Shown in pieces: positions 52,453 through 63,882 of a stretch of 64,000 bases of DNA (positions are counted from its first letter, which is position 1; the number at the start of each line of letters is the position of its first letter). The notes under the pieces were generated by a model. The model made no database searches. It was given only the letters and a program-made list of their open reading frames with translations, and was not told the origin of the DNA. The DNA is taken from positions 16,480,001 to 16,544,000 of the forward strand of contig CM072873.1 in NCBI GenBank assembly GCA_036937835.1, written 5' to 3'. Origin of the DNA: Pampus argenteus (lineage: Eukaryota; Chordata; Actinopteri; Scombriformes; Stromateidae). Position numbers and translations under genes: made by a program.

Positions 52453-52953
52453 TCAGCTCAATAAAACACAAAAAATAATGTATAACAATGTAATAACATA
52501 AATAAGTCCTCTACCTACCACTAAATTGTTACATGTCGTGCCCTGGGTCAGGCGATCATTGCTCATACTTGAACGAAGGTATGTTTTGATAAGCTTCAGC
52601 TTACTGAAGGATCTTTCTGCAGATGCAACCGTCAGAGGCATGGTCAGGAATACTCTAAGGGCTATTGTCAAATTTGGGAACACCAAATCAAGATTCTCCT
52701 GTATGAGGAAATTCAACTTCTCAAGAGCCTTGTAACCCTTCAGTAGACGGCTTGCTGGGTACATTTCTTGAATGATATCTCTGGAAACATCACAGGTAGT
52801 CAGGGCATATCTGGTAACTGATTCCTCCAGCTCAGCTTGTGTCATGTGCTCCATTTTAGTGATGAATTTAAATTTCTCAGACACAAGCTGAATATTGGAA
52901 AACCTGTCAGACAACTCTTGCAGGACTGTGTCGACAATAACATTGAAAACCAT
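52453..52953 (-). pseudogene. hAT transposase C-terminal remnant, copy 2
   Basis: Same 166-residue frame as the copy at 44757-45257, with no amino-acid difference seen by eye. Only the dimerisation end of the transposase is present. Confidence 0.8.
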
Positions 52954-53497
52954 GCACCTAAAGTGCCTCTCTGGTTCCTTTTTATGATGACCAGTGCTGG
53001 AATTATCATCATCATTAACTTACATGCAGGTAGGTAGGAACCAAAAACAAAATAAGTAGGAACTTATATTAAACATCAACTGACACAGAGGCAGTTATAT
53101 CAATAATATCTCATTGGAAACGAATCTAAAACGTCACTAAATGAAACCATATTCCTGACATCTAAATAAAGTGAAGTTTTGAAAGAATGAAGAACGTGTA
53201 TCAAGTCCTTCCTCCCACAGTTGGACCTGTCGTTTTGCTAGTAGCTTTGCTATCCTGAATATTTACAAGCCTCCTCTTGATACACTGACATAACTTAACC
53301 ACTGTCTTTCAACCACCTCGAAAAGCTTTTTTTCATCCCCTCAAAACCTTTCTCCTTCTCCCTCTTCCGTTTTCTGCTTTGTGCTCTGGACAGCTTTTTT
53401 TCTGCCTCTCCATCTTTAGCTGTGACAACGCGATTCAAATGAATGGAAAAAAAACCGCGCCAGCGCGTGCCCGGAGGGGCGCGCACTGGAACGCTTA

Positions 53498-53499
<2 letters not shown>

Positions 53500-53538
<39 letters not shown>
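53500..53538. repeat. (TG)n microsatellite in hAT copy 2
   Basis: Counterpart of 45803-45842. Confidence 0.9.
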
Positions 53539-53540
<2 letters not shown>

Positions 53541-53751
53541 AGAGGAGGAGAGGAGAGGTGAGGGAGCGAAGGGGCGCCTAATTAGTGACATGCCCCTCTG
53601 TTATTGATCATATCATTTACACATACACAAACAGCTGTTAAATACAGAAAATGCCGACTCGAAATTATTGTTCCCCCATCGCTTTGGCGCCCCCTCTAAC
53701 GCGGCGCCCCTATGCGCCGCATATAGTGCATACCCACTTTTTGCGCCACTG

Positions 53752-53759
53752 GGTGTGAT
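53752..53759 (+). repeat. Right 8-bp target site duplication
   Basis: GGTGTGAT, identical to 43807-43814; IgL spacer sequence resumes directly after it. Confidence 0.92.
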
Positions 53760-54203
53760 GGAAATTCAAAACGTCAAATGTTTAAATCTTCTACTGACAC
53801 TCATCTCTGTGGAGACTGAACATATTGTGATGTGAATAATATGAAAAATATTTATTTTACTAGTTTTGTTTCATAGTGCAGGTCAGGAGAAGAAAACCTG
53901 GACTTTCATCAAGGTGAAGGTCATTTATTACATATGTGATTAGTTCATTTTCACAACTTTACTGCTGACGATGAATGTAAAGAGAACAACATGATGTTAT
54001 TAGTGGTCAAAGTTTTGCTTGTAAACTTGAATGAAACTGAAATGTATTATTTGATAATATATTAATGAGAATCAGTTTTGTGTGCTTGGTGAGGTTACTG
54101 TCAGCTCTGTGTTCAGTGGTTTGTGTCAGAGTCTCTTCCTCTTCAGCAGCTGCAGTCGGTTCCTGCTGTAACAGCTCAGTATCTCTGCAGTCTGACTGAG
54201 GGA
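53760..54203. repeat. Inter-unit spacer resumed, V-B5 3' flank
   Basis: Continues the spacer cut at 43814 (GGAAATTCAAAACGTC...) and runs into the V-B 3' flank; matches 55448-55892 and 60148-60585. Confidence 0.75.
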
Positions 54204-54231
54204 GGTTTTTGTACGACTACAAATCACTGTG
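54204..54231 (-). promoter_or_regulatory. 12-RSS of V-B5
   Basis: On the minus strand: CACAGTG (54225-54231), 12-base spacer, ACAAAAACC (54204-54212). Confidence 0.93.
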
Positions 54232-54690
54232 TGAACACCCGAGCACTGTTTATTTCGTGGTAACTCTGACAGTAGTAAACTGCTGCATCTTCAGTCTGAA
54301 CTCCACTGATGGTCAAAGTGAAGTCAGAGCTGCTTCCACTGCCACTAAACCGAGCTGGTGTTCCTGATTCAAGTGTGCTCACAAGTCTTATTAGGAGCTT
54401 TGGAGGCTGTCCAGTTTTCTGTTGATACCAGAACATGAAATTGTTGTTGTAGACAGCTCTGCTGGTTTTACAGGTCAGAGTGACAGTGGATCCTGGAGTA
54501 GATGTCACTACTGGAGGTTGAGTCACAGTCACCTGACCGCTGCATCCTGCACACAAAAACAAATCCTTTATTTATCAGCAGAAATAAATGAGAGAAAAGG
54601 CAGCACATCATGTTTGAAATGTTGCTGAGTGAATGAACCTGTAAAACAGCAGCAGGCCAGCGTCCAGATGAGGATGGTGATGAGAGTCAT
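54232..54690 (-). CDS. IgL V segment V-B5
   Basis: Minus strand: leader exon 54639-54690, V exon 54232-54546. Both cysteines. CDR1 [14 protein letters not shown]2 LVSTLES, CDR3 [12 protein letters not shown]. Frame open. It stands alone: no J or C lies between it and V-B6, so it would use J5 about 2.4 kb away, again by inversion. Confidence 0.93.
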
Positions 54691-55892
54691 GGTGGTTGTG
54701 GTTTCTGCTGTGTTGACTGACAGATCTGAGTCCTGCAGTGTTGAACTCACAGGACTATAAACCTTCTCAGTTCACTGGAGGATCAGCTGACGATGCAAAG
54801 CCTCCTCTCTATGGAAATGATTTCTGTGCTCTCAACAGACTGAAGGCAACGTGGGACACAAAATCAGGAGAAATACAGCTTGGATTTACACCATCTATGA
54901 TCTTAATGGAATGAAAAATAATATCATTTTAAATTAATTTAACAAACTTGGACCTCATCCTCTTTTTATGTTACAAATATTCTTATTTTTACTTTTTTAT
55001 ATCCTAATATGACTTTCTGCTCATTAACAGATGTGTTGCGCCCTCTGCTGGTAATTTGGTGAAATTTTAACTCAGTATGACACAACATTTGATTGATTTT
55101 TAATTCTTTCATTGTTTTCATGATATTTTAATTCAGTCTCATCATCCAGATCCAGGTGTTGCAATCATGATAACAGGAAGACTGATATAAAGGCAGCAGC
55201 AGAACAGCTGGGATGTAAACCATCTTACCTCCATGTATTTAGTTCAGGCCTCCTCAACTCTTTAGGTGACCTTCACATCTACCTGATCTTTCCCTCCACA
55301 CTTCACCACAACATCAACACATGTTTGTTGTGTAGTTCAGCATCAAGGTGTGAGTGTGTTTAATAACAGTGATGTTAATGACTGATTTGCTAATAAAGCT
55401 GATACTGACAAATAATATGATGAGGTGTGTTTGTATGTTGGTGTGATGGAAATTCAAAACGTCAAATGTTTAAATCTTCTACTGACACTCATCTCTGTGG
55501 AGACTGAACATATTGTGATGTGAATAATATGAAAAAATATTTATTTTACTAGTTTTGTTTCATAGTGCAGGTCAGGAGAAGAAAACCTGGACTTTCATCA
55601 AGGTGAAGGTCATTTATTAAATATGTGATTATTTCATTTTCACAACTTTACTGCTGACGATGAATGTAAAGAGAACAACATGATGTTATTAGTGGTCAAA
55701 GTTTTGCTTGTAAACTTGAATCAAACTGAAATGTATTATTTGACAATATATTAATGAGAATCAGTTTTGTGTGCTTGGTGAGGTTACTGTCAGCTCTGTG
55801 TTCAGTGGTTTGTGTCAGAGTCTCTTCCTCTTCAGCAGCTGCAGTCGGTTCCTGCTGTAACAGCTCAGTGTCTCTGCAGTCTGACTGAGGGA
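54691..55892. repeat. V-B5 promoter and inter-unit spacer
   Basis: Minus-strand V-B promoter, then directly (about 54925) the inter-unit spacer. The J, C and V-A parts of this unit are missing. It carries a CTCF-like motif and the empty target site at 55440-55447. Confidence 0.7.
55037..55051 (-). promoter_or_regulatory. CTCF-like motif, reverse
   Basis: On the minus strand CCAGCAGAGGGCGCA; one base off its siblings. Confidence 0.4.
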
Positions 55893-55920
55893 GGTTTTTG
55901 TACGACTACAAATCACTGTG
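55893..55920 (-). promoter_or_regulatory. 12-RSS of V-B6
   Basis: On the minus strand: CACAGTG (55914-55920), 12-base spacer, ACAAAAACC (55893-55901). Confidence 0.93.
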
Positions 55921-56379
55921 TGAACACATCAGCACTGTTTATATAGTGGCGACTCTGACAGTAGTAAACTGCTGCATCTTCAGTCTGAACTCCACTGATG
56001 GTCAAAGTGAAGTCAGAGCTGCGTCCACTGCCACTAAACCGAGCTGGTGTTCCTGATTCAAGTATGCTCACAAATGCTATTAGGAGCTTTGGAGGCTGTC
56101 CAGTTTTCTGATGATACCAGAACATGTAATCGTTGTTGAGTACAGCTTGGCTGGTTTTACAGGTCAGAGTGACAGTGGATCCTGGAGTAAATGTCACCTC
56201 TGGAGGTTGAGTCACAGTCACCTGACCGCTGCATCCTGCACACAAAAACAAATCCTTCATTTATCAGCAGAAATAAATGAGAGAAAAGGCAGCACATCAT
56301 GTTTGAAATGTTGCTGAGTGAATGAACCTGTAAAACAGCAGCAGGCCAGCGTCCAGATGAGGATGGTGATGAGAGTCAT
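55921..56379 (-). CDS. IgL V segment V-B6
   Basis: Minus strand: leader exon 56328-56379, V exon 55921-56235. Both cysteines. CDR1 [13 protein letters not shown]2 WYHQKTGQ (His for the usual Gln), CDR2 FVSILES, CDR3 [12 protein letters not shown]. Frame open; lies upstream of J5, opposite orientation. Confidence 0.93.
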
Positions 56380-57028
56380 GGTGGTTGTGGTTTCTGCTGT
56401 GTTGACTGACAGATCTGAGTCCTGCAGTGTTGAACTCACAGGACTATAAACCTTCTCAGTTCACTGGAGGATCAGCTGACGATGCAAAGCCTCCTCTCTA
56501 TGGAAATGATTTCTGTGCTCTCAACAGACTGAAGGCAACGTGGGACACAAAATCAGGAGAAATACAGCTTGGATTTACACCATCTATGATCTTAATGGAA
56601 TGAAAAATAATATTTATACAAGTGAAGTTGAGGATTTAAGGATAAGTTTGTGTCCACTGTGGTTGGTTTGATATGTCTGTTTGTCTGCTGTAAATTACTT
56701 ACATGAATTACTGAAGAAAAAACTCTTTAATTTGATTTAAACTATCATTATTAAAAACCAATGAGTTAATTTAACCATGTATTAACTAATTTAAAATTAT
56801 GTAAAAGTAAAATAACTCTGTTACAAGGAGACTGTAACTGTTTCTCCGTCAGGTGTAGAAAAGTACAGTAAAATGTGTGTTATAATCTTCATTTAGACAA
56901 CAATTTCAATACACATAATTAGATAAGCTGTGTAGATTAAACAAAGTCATCAAATTTAATAAAGTTTACTTTGTTATGATAAAAAGCAGAGTTTTTTCAG
57001 TGGATAGATGCTTGTTCACAGTGCAGGA
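56380..57028. other. V-B6 promoter and V-J spacer
   Basis: Minus-strand octamer/TATA block then AT-rich spacer; matches 40037-40696. Confidence 0.65.
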
Positions 57029-57067
57029 GGTTTTTGTACGGCCACTTAATGAGTTTGTATCACTGTG
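57029..57067 (+). promoter_or_regulatory. 23-RSS of J5
   Basis: Nonamer GGTTTTTGT (57029-57037), 23-base spacer, CACTGTG (57061-57067). Confidence 0.93.
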
Positions 57068-57105
57068 GTGGACTTTTGGTGGAGGAACCAAACTCATCGT
57101 TGACT
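57068..57105 (+). CDS. IgL J segment J5
   Basis: Encodes [12 protein letters not shown], then a GTAAGT donor; same as J1 and J4. Confidence 0.93.
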
Positions 57106-57800
57106 GTAAGTACCAGAGATTTTTATTTTCTACAACATGAAGCATTTATAAAATGTATTATATTTTGAATGAGAATTTGATCAAGTTCAGTGTTAAAAGT
57201 TGTTGATAATTTTAGTTATTTATCAAAAAAGACTGATCTCACAATCTGAGAAGAAACTTTACAAAAATCAAAATTCATTCAGTATTGCAGATAATATCAT
57301 TTATAGAAACAAACAAACAAACAAAATTTTTTTAATATTCTATTTTCATGATAAATTTGAATTATTAATCATATTTTAACTGTCTAATCGTAACATTTGA
57401 TTGTATAAAAGTGTAAACTTCAAAACATAAGATCAGTACTGTATATTTTTTTACTTAATTTATTTATGTTAATCCGTTGAACCATTTTTATATTTAAAAT
57501 GTTATTGTAGATAATATGATTTGATCAGTTAATGCAGCTCAGCTTTGTGTTCACGGTTCATTTATTTCACATGTAGCTGAAAAGGAAGTGAAAGAGACAG
57601 ATGACAAAGGTTTTAACTGTTTCCACATGAGTGTTTCACATATGAAGATGGCATCAATAATTATTATTAATGAACCTTTTTCACTGCATTTAAGTCGTGT
57701 GTCTGACGGTCAGAGTCTCAGTCTATGAGTGTCATAGCAGAACAAGTTGTAAAGTTTTGTGTCTTTATCTTTCCTCCCCCTCTCTCTCTCTCTCCTCCAG
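57106..57800 (+). other. J5-C5 intron
   Basis: 695 bases, matching the J1-C1 intron; CT-rich tract before the acceptor. Confidence 0.7.
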
Positions 57801-58123
57801 TGGGTGTGGTGCAACCCACCCTGACCGTCCTCCCCCCCTCCAGAGAGGAGCTGCAGCAGGGCAGGGCCACACTGGTGTGTCTGGCCAGCGGGGGCTTCCC
57901 CTCAGCCTGGAGGCTGGACTGGAAGGTGGGGGGCAGCAGCAGCTCCTCAGGGGTGTCACACAGCGCGGAGGTCCTGGGGAGTGACGGCCACTACAGCAGG
58001 AGCAGCACCCTGAGCCTCCTTCCAGACCAGTGGAGGAAGGCGGGCTCAGTGAGCTGTGAGGCCAGTCTGAGTGGACAGACCCCTGTCACTCAAAGCCTGG
58101 ACCCTGACCGCTGCTCAGAGTAG
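57801..58123 (+). CDS. IgL constant exon C5 (L1/kappa-like)
   Basis: C1-set constant domain from a CCTCCAG acceptor to TAG. It reads GVVQPTLTVLPPSREE (Gln for Arg in other copies), SHSAEVLGS (Ala for Pro) and SLSGQTP. Cysteines and Trp as in C1. Splices in phase to J5. ATTAAA at 58392-58397 is a candidate poly(A) signal. Confidence 0.93.
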
Positions 58124-58895
58124 AGCTTCAGCAACACTTCCTGTCTGGAAATGATGCTTCTTTTTCTTTGTTACACATCTTGATGAAGCTACAGATCTTC
58201 TCTGTTCAGCTGTTTCTGCAAGTGTCACATTTCTCTACTCAGTGTTTTAATGTGCATGTTGCTTTCTAATACTGATCTTCATTATATTCTGCTTTATGTT
58301 CATTACTTTTCAAATGAAACTGAATGTTTTTAGTTTCACTCCAAGAGAAACTATGCATACATTTAAAATGTGACTTGAACATTGAACCATCATTAAATCA
58401 AAGTGTTGATTATAATGAGTCTGTGTCTTTGTATTTCTTTGATAATTTATTCATTATGAAAAATACCTTCTTAATCATCACAATATCATCATACCTGATA
58501 TTATACTAAACCTAATAGTATAGGAGATGGTCGTTTTTTATCATCTTGAGACATTTGAGTATGAACATATTGAATTTTAAAATCTTCAATAATAAATCAG
58601 AAATATTAATTATCTTTTGGGTTGTCGTTGTATTATTTTATATTGTGTTAGTGGAGATTATGTCAATAATGTGTTGCTGTCTGTGGTTGTTCTCTAACAA
58701 GAGTTTAAACTGTAAATGGAAGAGTGTCTTTCAGTTTGTGTCACTTTTATTTCGGTTCATTGTGGTTCTGCTTGATGACTCTTGTGTGTCAGAGTCAGAG
58801 TGTTGTGTTCACTCCACCAGTTATCCTCATCACAGTCTCTTTACCAACCCTCTGCAGCTGCAGCAGGACGTTTTCAGTTCAGTCAAACTGAAGGA
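58124..58895 (+). other. C5 3' flank / spacer
   Basis: Noncoding counterpart of 41791-42561. Confidence 0.55.
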
Positions 58896-58923
58896 GGTTT
58901 TTGTACGACTCTAAATCACTGTG
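58896..58923 (-). promoter_or_regulatory. 12-RSS of V-A4
   Basis: On the minus strand: CACAGTG (58917-58923), 12-base spacer, ACAAAAACC (58896-58904). Confidence 0.93.
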
Positions 58924-59430
58924 TGAACGCTCCACCATGATCACCAAGACAGTAGTAATCTCCAACATCTTCAGCCTGAACACCTGTGATGGTCAGAGTG
59001 TAACTAGAACCAGATCTACTGCCACTGAATCGAGATGGAGTTCCTGAGTTTAGAGTTGATGCATCGTATATAAGAAGTTTGGGAGCTTGTCCAGGTTTCT
59101 GAAGGTACCAACTGAGATCAGCACCAATGTTTGAACTCCCTGTGGCGCTGATGGACACCGTCTCTCCAAGACTAACATACTTGGATTTGTCAGTCTGAGT
59201 CAGGAAATTGTTGGCAGAAGACTCTGAAATGAGAAAATTAAAAATCTTGAGAAGAAATATTACATAGCCAATAGAGAAGTAGTTCCGATTATAATAGAAG
59301 AGAAAAATGAAAAAATGAAAAGTAAAAGTAAAAGGGAGAGAACAGACTGGATTTGAACCAAATATTTTCACAATCTCTCACCCTGAATCAGAAAACCCGA
59401 CATGACAAGCAGAGTTATTGGCAACATCAT
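58924..59430 (-). CDS. IgL V segment V-A4 (lacks first Cys)
   Basis: Minus strand: leader exon 59382-59430 ([16 protein letters not shown]), V exon 58924-59223. Again [13 protein letters not shown], no first cysteine. Framework as V-A2; CDR3 is one codon shorter (LGDHGGAF). Frame open. Confidence 0.88.
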
Positions 59431-60585
59431 CCTGATGCAGTTTTCAGTGTGAGCGCATGAAAACAGTTCAGACTCTCTGTGACATAAGAACTTAAACTCT
59501 GAGGAGCAGTGATGCATAAAAGTCATGCAAAATATATTAAAGAAGGCAAATACACACCTGTTCTTGTGAAACAGAAAGAGCAGAGGTGAGGAGGAGTGAG
59601 AGATCATCAAAACTGAAGATAACTTTAAATTTATTTAACAAACTTGGACCTCATCCTCTTTTTATGTTACAAATATTCTCTTTTTTTTTTAACTTTTTTA
59701 TATCCTAATATGACTTTATGCTCATTAACAGATGTGTGGCGCCCTCTGCTGGCAATTTGGTGAAATTTTAACTCAGTATGACACAACATTTGATTGATTT
59801 TTAATTCTTTCATTGTTTTCATGATATTGTAATTCAGTCTCATCATCCAGATCCAGGTGTTGCATCATGATAACAGGAAGACTGATATAAAGGCAGCAGC
59901 AGAACAGCTGGGATGTAAACCATCTTACCTCCATGTATTTAGTTCAGGCCTCCTCAACTCTTTAGGTGACCTTCACATCTACCTGATCTTTCCCTCCACA
60001 CTTCACCACAACATCAACACATGTTTGTTGTGTAGTTCAGCATCAAGATGTGAGTGTGTTTAATAACAGTGATGTTAATGACTGATTTGCTAATAAAGCT
60101 GATACTGACAAATAATATGATGAGGTGTGTTTGTATGTTGGTGTGATGGAAATTCAAAACTTCAAATGTTTGAATCTTCTACTGACACTCATCTCTGTGG
60201 AGACTGAACAAATTGTGATGTGAATAATCTGCAAATATTTATTTTACTAGTTTTGTTTCATAGTGCAGGTCAGGAGAAGAAAACCTGGACTTTCATCAAG
60301 GTGAAGGTCATTTATTAAATATGTGATTAGTTCATTTTCAGAACTGCTGACGATGAATGTAAAGAGAACAACATGATGTTATTAGTGGTCAAAGTTTTGC
60401 TTGTAAACTTGAATCAAACTGAAATATATTATTTGACAATATATTAATGAGAATCAGTTTTGTGTGCTTGGTGAGGTTACTGTCAGCTCTGTGTTCAGTG
60501 GTTTGTGTCAGAGTCTCTTCCTCTTCAGCAGCTGCAGTCGGTTCCTGCTGTAACAGCTCAGTGTCTCTGCAGTCTGACTGAGGGA
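59431..60585. repeat. V-A4 promoter and inter-unit spacer
   Basis: Duplicated spacer as elsewhere, with a CTCF-like motif and the empty hAT target site at 60140-60147, then the V-B7 3' flank. Confidence 0.7.
59738..59752 (-). promoter_or_regulatory. CTCF-like motif, reverse
   Basis: On the minus strand CCAGCAGAGGGCGCC, identical to the forward motif at 14320. Confidence 0.45.
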
Positions 60586-60613
60586 GGTTTTTGTACGACT
60601 ACAAATCACTGTG
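60586..60613 (-). promoter_or_regulatory. 12-RSS of V-B7
   Basis: On the minus strand: CACAGTG (60607-60613), 12-base spacer, ACAAAAACC (60586-60594). Confidence 0.93.
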
Positions 60614-61072
60614 TGAACACCCAAGCACTGTTTATAATGTGGACACTCTGACAGTAGTAAACTGCTGCATCTTCAGTCTGAACTCCACTGATGGTCAAAG
60701 TGAAGTCAGAGCTGCTTCCACTGCCACTAAACCGAGCTGGTGTTCCTGATTCAAGTGTGCTCACATATCTTATTAGGAGCTTTGGAGGCTGTCCAGTTTT
60801 CTGTTGATACCAGAACATGTAATTGTTTTTGTAGACAGCTCTGCTGGTTTTACAGGTCAGAGTGACAGTGGATCCTGGAGTAGATGTCACCTCTGGAGGT
60901 TGAGTCACAGTCACCTGACCGCTGCATCCTGCAGACAAAAACAAATCCTTCATTTATCAGCAGAAATAAATGAGAGAAAAGGCAGCACATCATGTTTGAA
61001 ATGTTGCTGAGTGAATGAACCTGTAAAACAGCAGCAGGCCAGCGTCCAGATGAGGATGGTGATGAGAGTCAT
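60614..61072 (-). CDS. IgL V segment V-B7
   Basis: Minus strand: leader exon 61021-61072, V exon 60614-60928. Both cysteines. CDR1 [14 protein letters not shown]2 YVSTLES, CDR3 [12 protein letters not shown]. Frame open. The J next to it is decayed, so it would have to use J5 or another unit. Confidence 0.93.
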
Positions 61073-61600
61073 GGTGGTTGTGGTTTCTGCTGTGGTGACT
61101 GACAGATCTGAGTCCTGCAGTGTTGAACTCACAGGACTATAAACCTTCTCAGTTCACTGGAGGATCAGCTGACGATGCAAAGCCTCCTCTCTATGGAAAT
61201 GATTTCTGTGCTCTCAACAGACTGAAGGCAACGTGGGACACAAAATCAGGAGAAATACAGCTTGGATTTACACCATCTATGATCTTAATGGAATGAAAAA
61301 TAATATTTATACAAGTGAAGTTGACGATTTAAGGATACGTTTGTGTCCACTTTTGATATGTCTGTCTGCCTGTAAATTACTAAAAAAAACATCATGTTCA
61401 TTTCAGCATGTATTAACTAATACGACATAGTGGAAGTAAAATGTAATTGTTTCTCTGTCTGGTGTTGAAACGTAAAGGATGTTATAATCTCCATTTAGAC
61501 AACAATTTCAATGTATATCCTTAAAGAAGCTTTGTAGATTCAATTTGGTTTACTTTCTAACCATAAAAAGCAGAGTTTTTCTGTGAGTAGATGTTCACAG
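61073..61600. other. V-B7 promoter and degenerating V-J spacer
   Basis: V-B promoter on the minus strand; the spacer beyond 61330 is increasingly diverged from its copies at 40300 and 56640. Confidence 0.6.
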
Positions 61601-61700
61601 TGCAGGAGTTTTTTTTTTTTTTACAGCCACTTGAGTTTATATCACTGTGGGTAATTGTTGGTGGAAAAACCAAACTCATGTTGACTCGTTGGGTATAAGT
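61600..61700 (+). pseudogene. Decayed J segment and 23-RSS
   Basis: Recognisable as a J unit (GTGCAGGAG...CACTTGAGTTTATAT, CACTGTG, then GGTGGAAAAACCAAACTCAT). The nonamer has expanded into a T run and the FGGGT codons are disrupted, so it is not functional. Confidence 0.75.
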
Positions 61701-61739
61701 ACCAGATGTACTGTATTGACATGTGTTTTTCATTCATCA

Positions 61740-62180
61740 TCATTGTGCCTTTTTTTAAATCGTATTTAACTCGTGTGTCTGACGGTCAGAGTCTCAGTCT
61801 ATGAGTGTCATAGCAGAACAAGCTGTAAAGTTTTGTGTCTTTATCTTCTCTCCCCCTCTCCTCCCCCTCTCTATTTCCTCCAGACCTAAATGGCTCTTTT
61901 TGAACTTTAAATCTGACTGCATGAAAACAGTTCAGACTTGCTGTGAACATTCATAAGTGAAAAAACTGGGGGAGCAGTGATGCATAAATCTAATGCAAAA
62001 CACGCTTTGGCACACCTGTCCCTGTGAAACTGAGAGGACATGATGAGGTGGTGCAGGCTACAGCTCCCTGTGGACTGACTGAGCAGTCATGGAAACTCTT
62101 GACTTTCTGTTCCACATCTTTGCAAATTTCCCTTAAGCCCCCCTGAATTCATAAATAGATACAGGGTGCCCTCTGCTGAC
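61740..62180. pseudogene. Relics of J-C intron end and V-A upstream region
   Basis: 61765-61882 matches the end of the J-C intron up to the CCTCCAG acceptor, but no constant exon follows. 61913-62040 matches the V-A promoter/leader flank on the minus strand (GAAAACAGTTCAGACT, GGAGCAGTGATGCATAAA), without the V exon. This is the right end of the IgL block. Confidence 0.65.
62164..62179 (-). promoter_or_regulatory. Degenerate CTCF-like motif
   Basis: On the minus strand TCAGCAGAGGGCACCC; degraded sibling of the other spacer motifs. Confidence 0.3.
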
Positions 62181-62917
62181 AGTCCAGGTTCATAGCAAGC
62201 AAATTTCATGGCACTCTTCCACTAGTAGTTGTCAACAGATTTAAAGCTAAATATTTCAACCTTCTTGTGGCGCTAAAGGTAAGTCAGGGATCACAGTATC
62301 CTCTGGTGATCTTAATGTGCATCATTTCAACTTAATTTTTGTTGATATATATATATATATTCAGTTTGGTGTTTGTGTTTGTTTTTTACATTAAGTAGCT
62401 GAAAGTCTGTTGCTGAAAAGCTGTGTACTTTGATTAAAAGCTCCAAACAGCTACTAAATGGTGAGATTCTTTCATTTATTACTGACTCAAAATCTTTAAA
62501 ACTTTTCACACAGTCGACAACCAACCAACACACTCCTGATCACAGCAGTTTGTTGTTGTTTATTGTTAATTGTATAGTGTAAATATGTATATTGTGTAAA
62601 CAAACTTTTCATCACAAAACAAGGTAAGATTTCTATAAAATATATGAATTGAATATAGATGTATTTCAATTAAATTTTCTGTGTATATGAATAAACTATA
62701 TGAATAGTTTACTTTTTTTATAACATTAACTTTTTTTTAGTGTTTTTAAGTGAGTCAATTATTGAGGACTGAAGGCTTAAGTCACTGAATGTCTTTTTTT
62801 CTTTGAAAGCGAAGCAAACGTTGTCACAGTTTGGTCCATAATTGTTGCTGTTGTTTTGACTGTGTGATGAGATTTGAAAATGCATGCTGAGAAATTGCAA
62901 AAAAATAAAAAAATAAT

Positions 62918-62981
<64 letters not shown>

Positions 62982-62993
62982 CATATATATACA

Positions 62994-63029
<36 letters not shown>

Positions 63030-63435
63030 AACTGTTTACATTCAGTTCACAATATGTCTAATCATCAACAATGGGCCTAATGTTTGTTCCTTTGCTTGGT
63101 TGGTTTATTGGTGATATGAACAATAAAACAGTTCTGTATGATGGCTCTGGTGTGCAAAACACCTGTTTGAGAGATGTTTTTTTTTTTTTTTTTACATGTT
63201 TTGTTGTATTATGGGTTTTTGTTGTTTTTGTCCAATGACCTAAATAGTTCTTGCTAAACTTTAACATTCATTTTCGCAGTAACGAACTGTGAATGTCTTT
63301 AAATAATCACATTGAAATAAGTTTTAAATTGATTTCAGCAGCCAATTAATCTTTAGATGTAGACCTACATGTGGGCATGTCAGTATTGATTTAAAGGCAG
63401 CCTTGAATAAATATATGAACCATTTTCAATCTGCA
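62181..63435. other. Intergenic, AT-rich
   Basis: No gene seen. Contains TA microsatellites at about 62344-62360 and 62923-63029 and a T run at about 63178-63194. Confidence 0.55.
62923..63029. repeat. (TA)n microsatellite
   Basis: About 100 bases of TA with CA interruptions. Confidence 0.93.
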
Positions 63436-63584
63436 GCGCAAACCGTTTTCTATTCACCTGCCGCAGACAGTGAACGTTACTCCGCGGAGCTCTGTGATTG
63501 GTCAGCGGGCGTCCGTCAAGCCCCTCCCCCACTGTCACCGCAGCTCGGCGGACTCAGCAGGCGTTTTGGAGCGAATTAACAAAG
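63436..63584 (+). promoter_or_regulatory. REEP gene promoter and noncoding first exon
   Basis: CG-rich stretch (TCCGCGGAGC, GTCAGCGGGCGTCCG) including GATTGGTCAG, a CCAAT-type box in reverse, near 63496-63505. The exon appears to end AACAAAG at 63584 before GTTAGT. Confidence 0.5.
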
Positions 63585-63642
63585 GTTAGTACAAGTAACT
63601 CCCTGTTTTAACATAAATCCCCTGAACCGGGAGTACGTGTAA

Positions 63643-63882
<240 letters not shown>

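Larger units (their letters stand above)
43815..53751. mobile_element. hAT-type composite element, 9.9 kb
   Basis: Flanked by a perfect 8-bp duplication, the hAT target-site size. Left end CAGGGGCGCAACTACC; right end, reverse-complemented, CAGTGGCGCAAAAAG, so the terminal inverted repeat is CAGKGGCGCAA. Inside: a 227-bp left-end fragment (43815-44041), satellite, a 1.45-kb hAT right part (44601-46055) with transposase remnant, a unique 2.6-kb stretch (46056-48654), a long satellite array, and a second almost identical 1.45-kb hAT right part (52298-53751). The transposase is only a C-terminal piece, so the element is non-autonomous. Confidence 0.85.
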
